Part shown: piece after piece, positions 5,272 to 5,301 of the stretch
Layout: each line of letters begins with the position of its first letter
Position numbering within the stretch: the first letter of the stretch is position 1
Assembly: GCA_913061025.1 (NCBI GenBank)
Contig: CAJXUJ010000096.1
Location: forward strand, 1 to 5,301
DNA from: an uncultured Actinomycetes bacterium
GTDB lineage: Bacteria; Actinomycetota; Actinomycetes; S36-B12
Length of the DNA: 5,301 bases
Direction: 5' to 3'
The notes under the pieces: model-generated
Databases searched by the model: none
Told to the model about the DNA's origin: nothing
The model's input: the letters and a program-made list of their open reading frames with translations, nothing else
Translations under genes and position numbers: made by a program

Positions 5272-5301
5272 AGCGGGTCCTGACTGAAGTGGTTGCGGCA
5301 G

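Noticed and set aside
4927..5283. Plus-strand open frame opposite phoU
   Set aside because: In-register shadow of phoU; the PhoU motifs on the minus strand settle the coding strand.

Overview
The window is a chromosomal segment of a GC-rich actinobacterium, most likely of the order Mycobacteriales (Rhodococcus, Gordonia, Hoyosella or Mycobacterium-like relatives; the genus cannot be fixed from the sequence). The strongest marker is mshA, the first enzyme of mycothiol synthesis, a thiol made only by Actinobacteria. Support also comes from a DUF2516 membrane protein and from a PhoU that resembles the mycobacterial PhoY proteins. No insertion sequence, CRISPR array, tRNA, rRNA or phage-like gene was seen. 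Gene density is very high.

Left part, plus strand (1-1168). The 3' end of a gene whose protein carries a tandem D-[IL]-P-K-[VF] pentapeptide repeat, then a coiled-coil-like tail, enters from outside the window. Its position just before a DUF2516 gene matches the hbhA-Rv0476 order of M. tuberculosis. A strong hairpin terminator (265-305) closes it. A promoter follows whose -10 box sits so that transcription would begin on the A of the next ATG, suggesting a leaderless message for the DUF2516 gene (332-613). A MacroD/YmdB-type macro-domain gene follows 15 bases later (629-1168). It starts at TTG with a good Shine-Dalgarno sequence.

Right part, minus strand (1176-5271). Five genes lie head to tail in the order phoU, mshA, ybjN-family, gpm and alaX-type editing protein. 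The gaps are 43, 4, 18 and 2 bases, so they look like one operon or a set of coupled transcripts. They encode a phosphate-signalling regulator, the committing glycosyltransferase of mycothiol synthesis, a YbjN-family protein, the glycolytic phosphoglycerate mutase, and a hydrolase that removes serine or glycine from mischarged tRNA-Ala. mshA, ybjN and gpm are neighbours in mycobacteria as well. In M. tuberculosis the senX3-regX3 phosphate two-component system follows gpm1; here an AlaX gene takes that place and phoU lies at the other end.

The two gene groups converge with 7 bases between stop codons and no clear terminator. Nothing here amounts to a recognisable new defence or mobile system. 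The points most worth a second look are the pentapeptide repeat protein, the leaderless promoter abutting a terminator, the fold that could hide the mshA ribosome binding site, the Asp in place of the usual metal-binding Cys in the AlaX protein, and the altered gene order around gpm and phoU.
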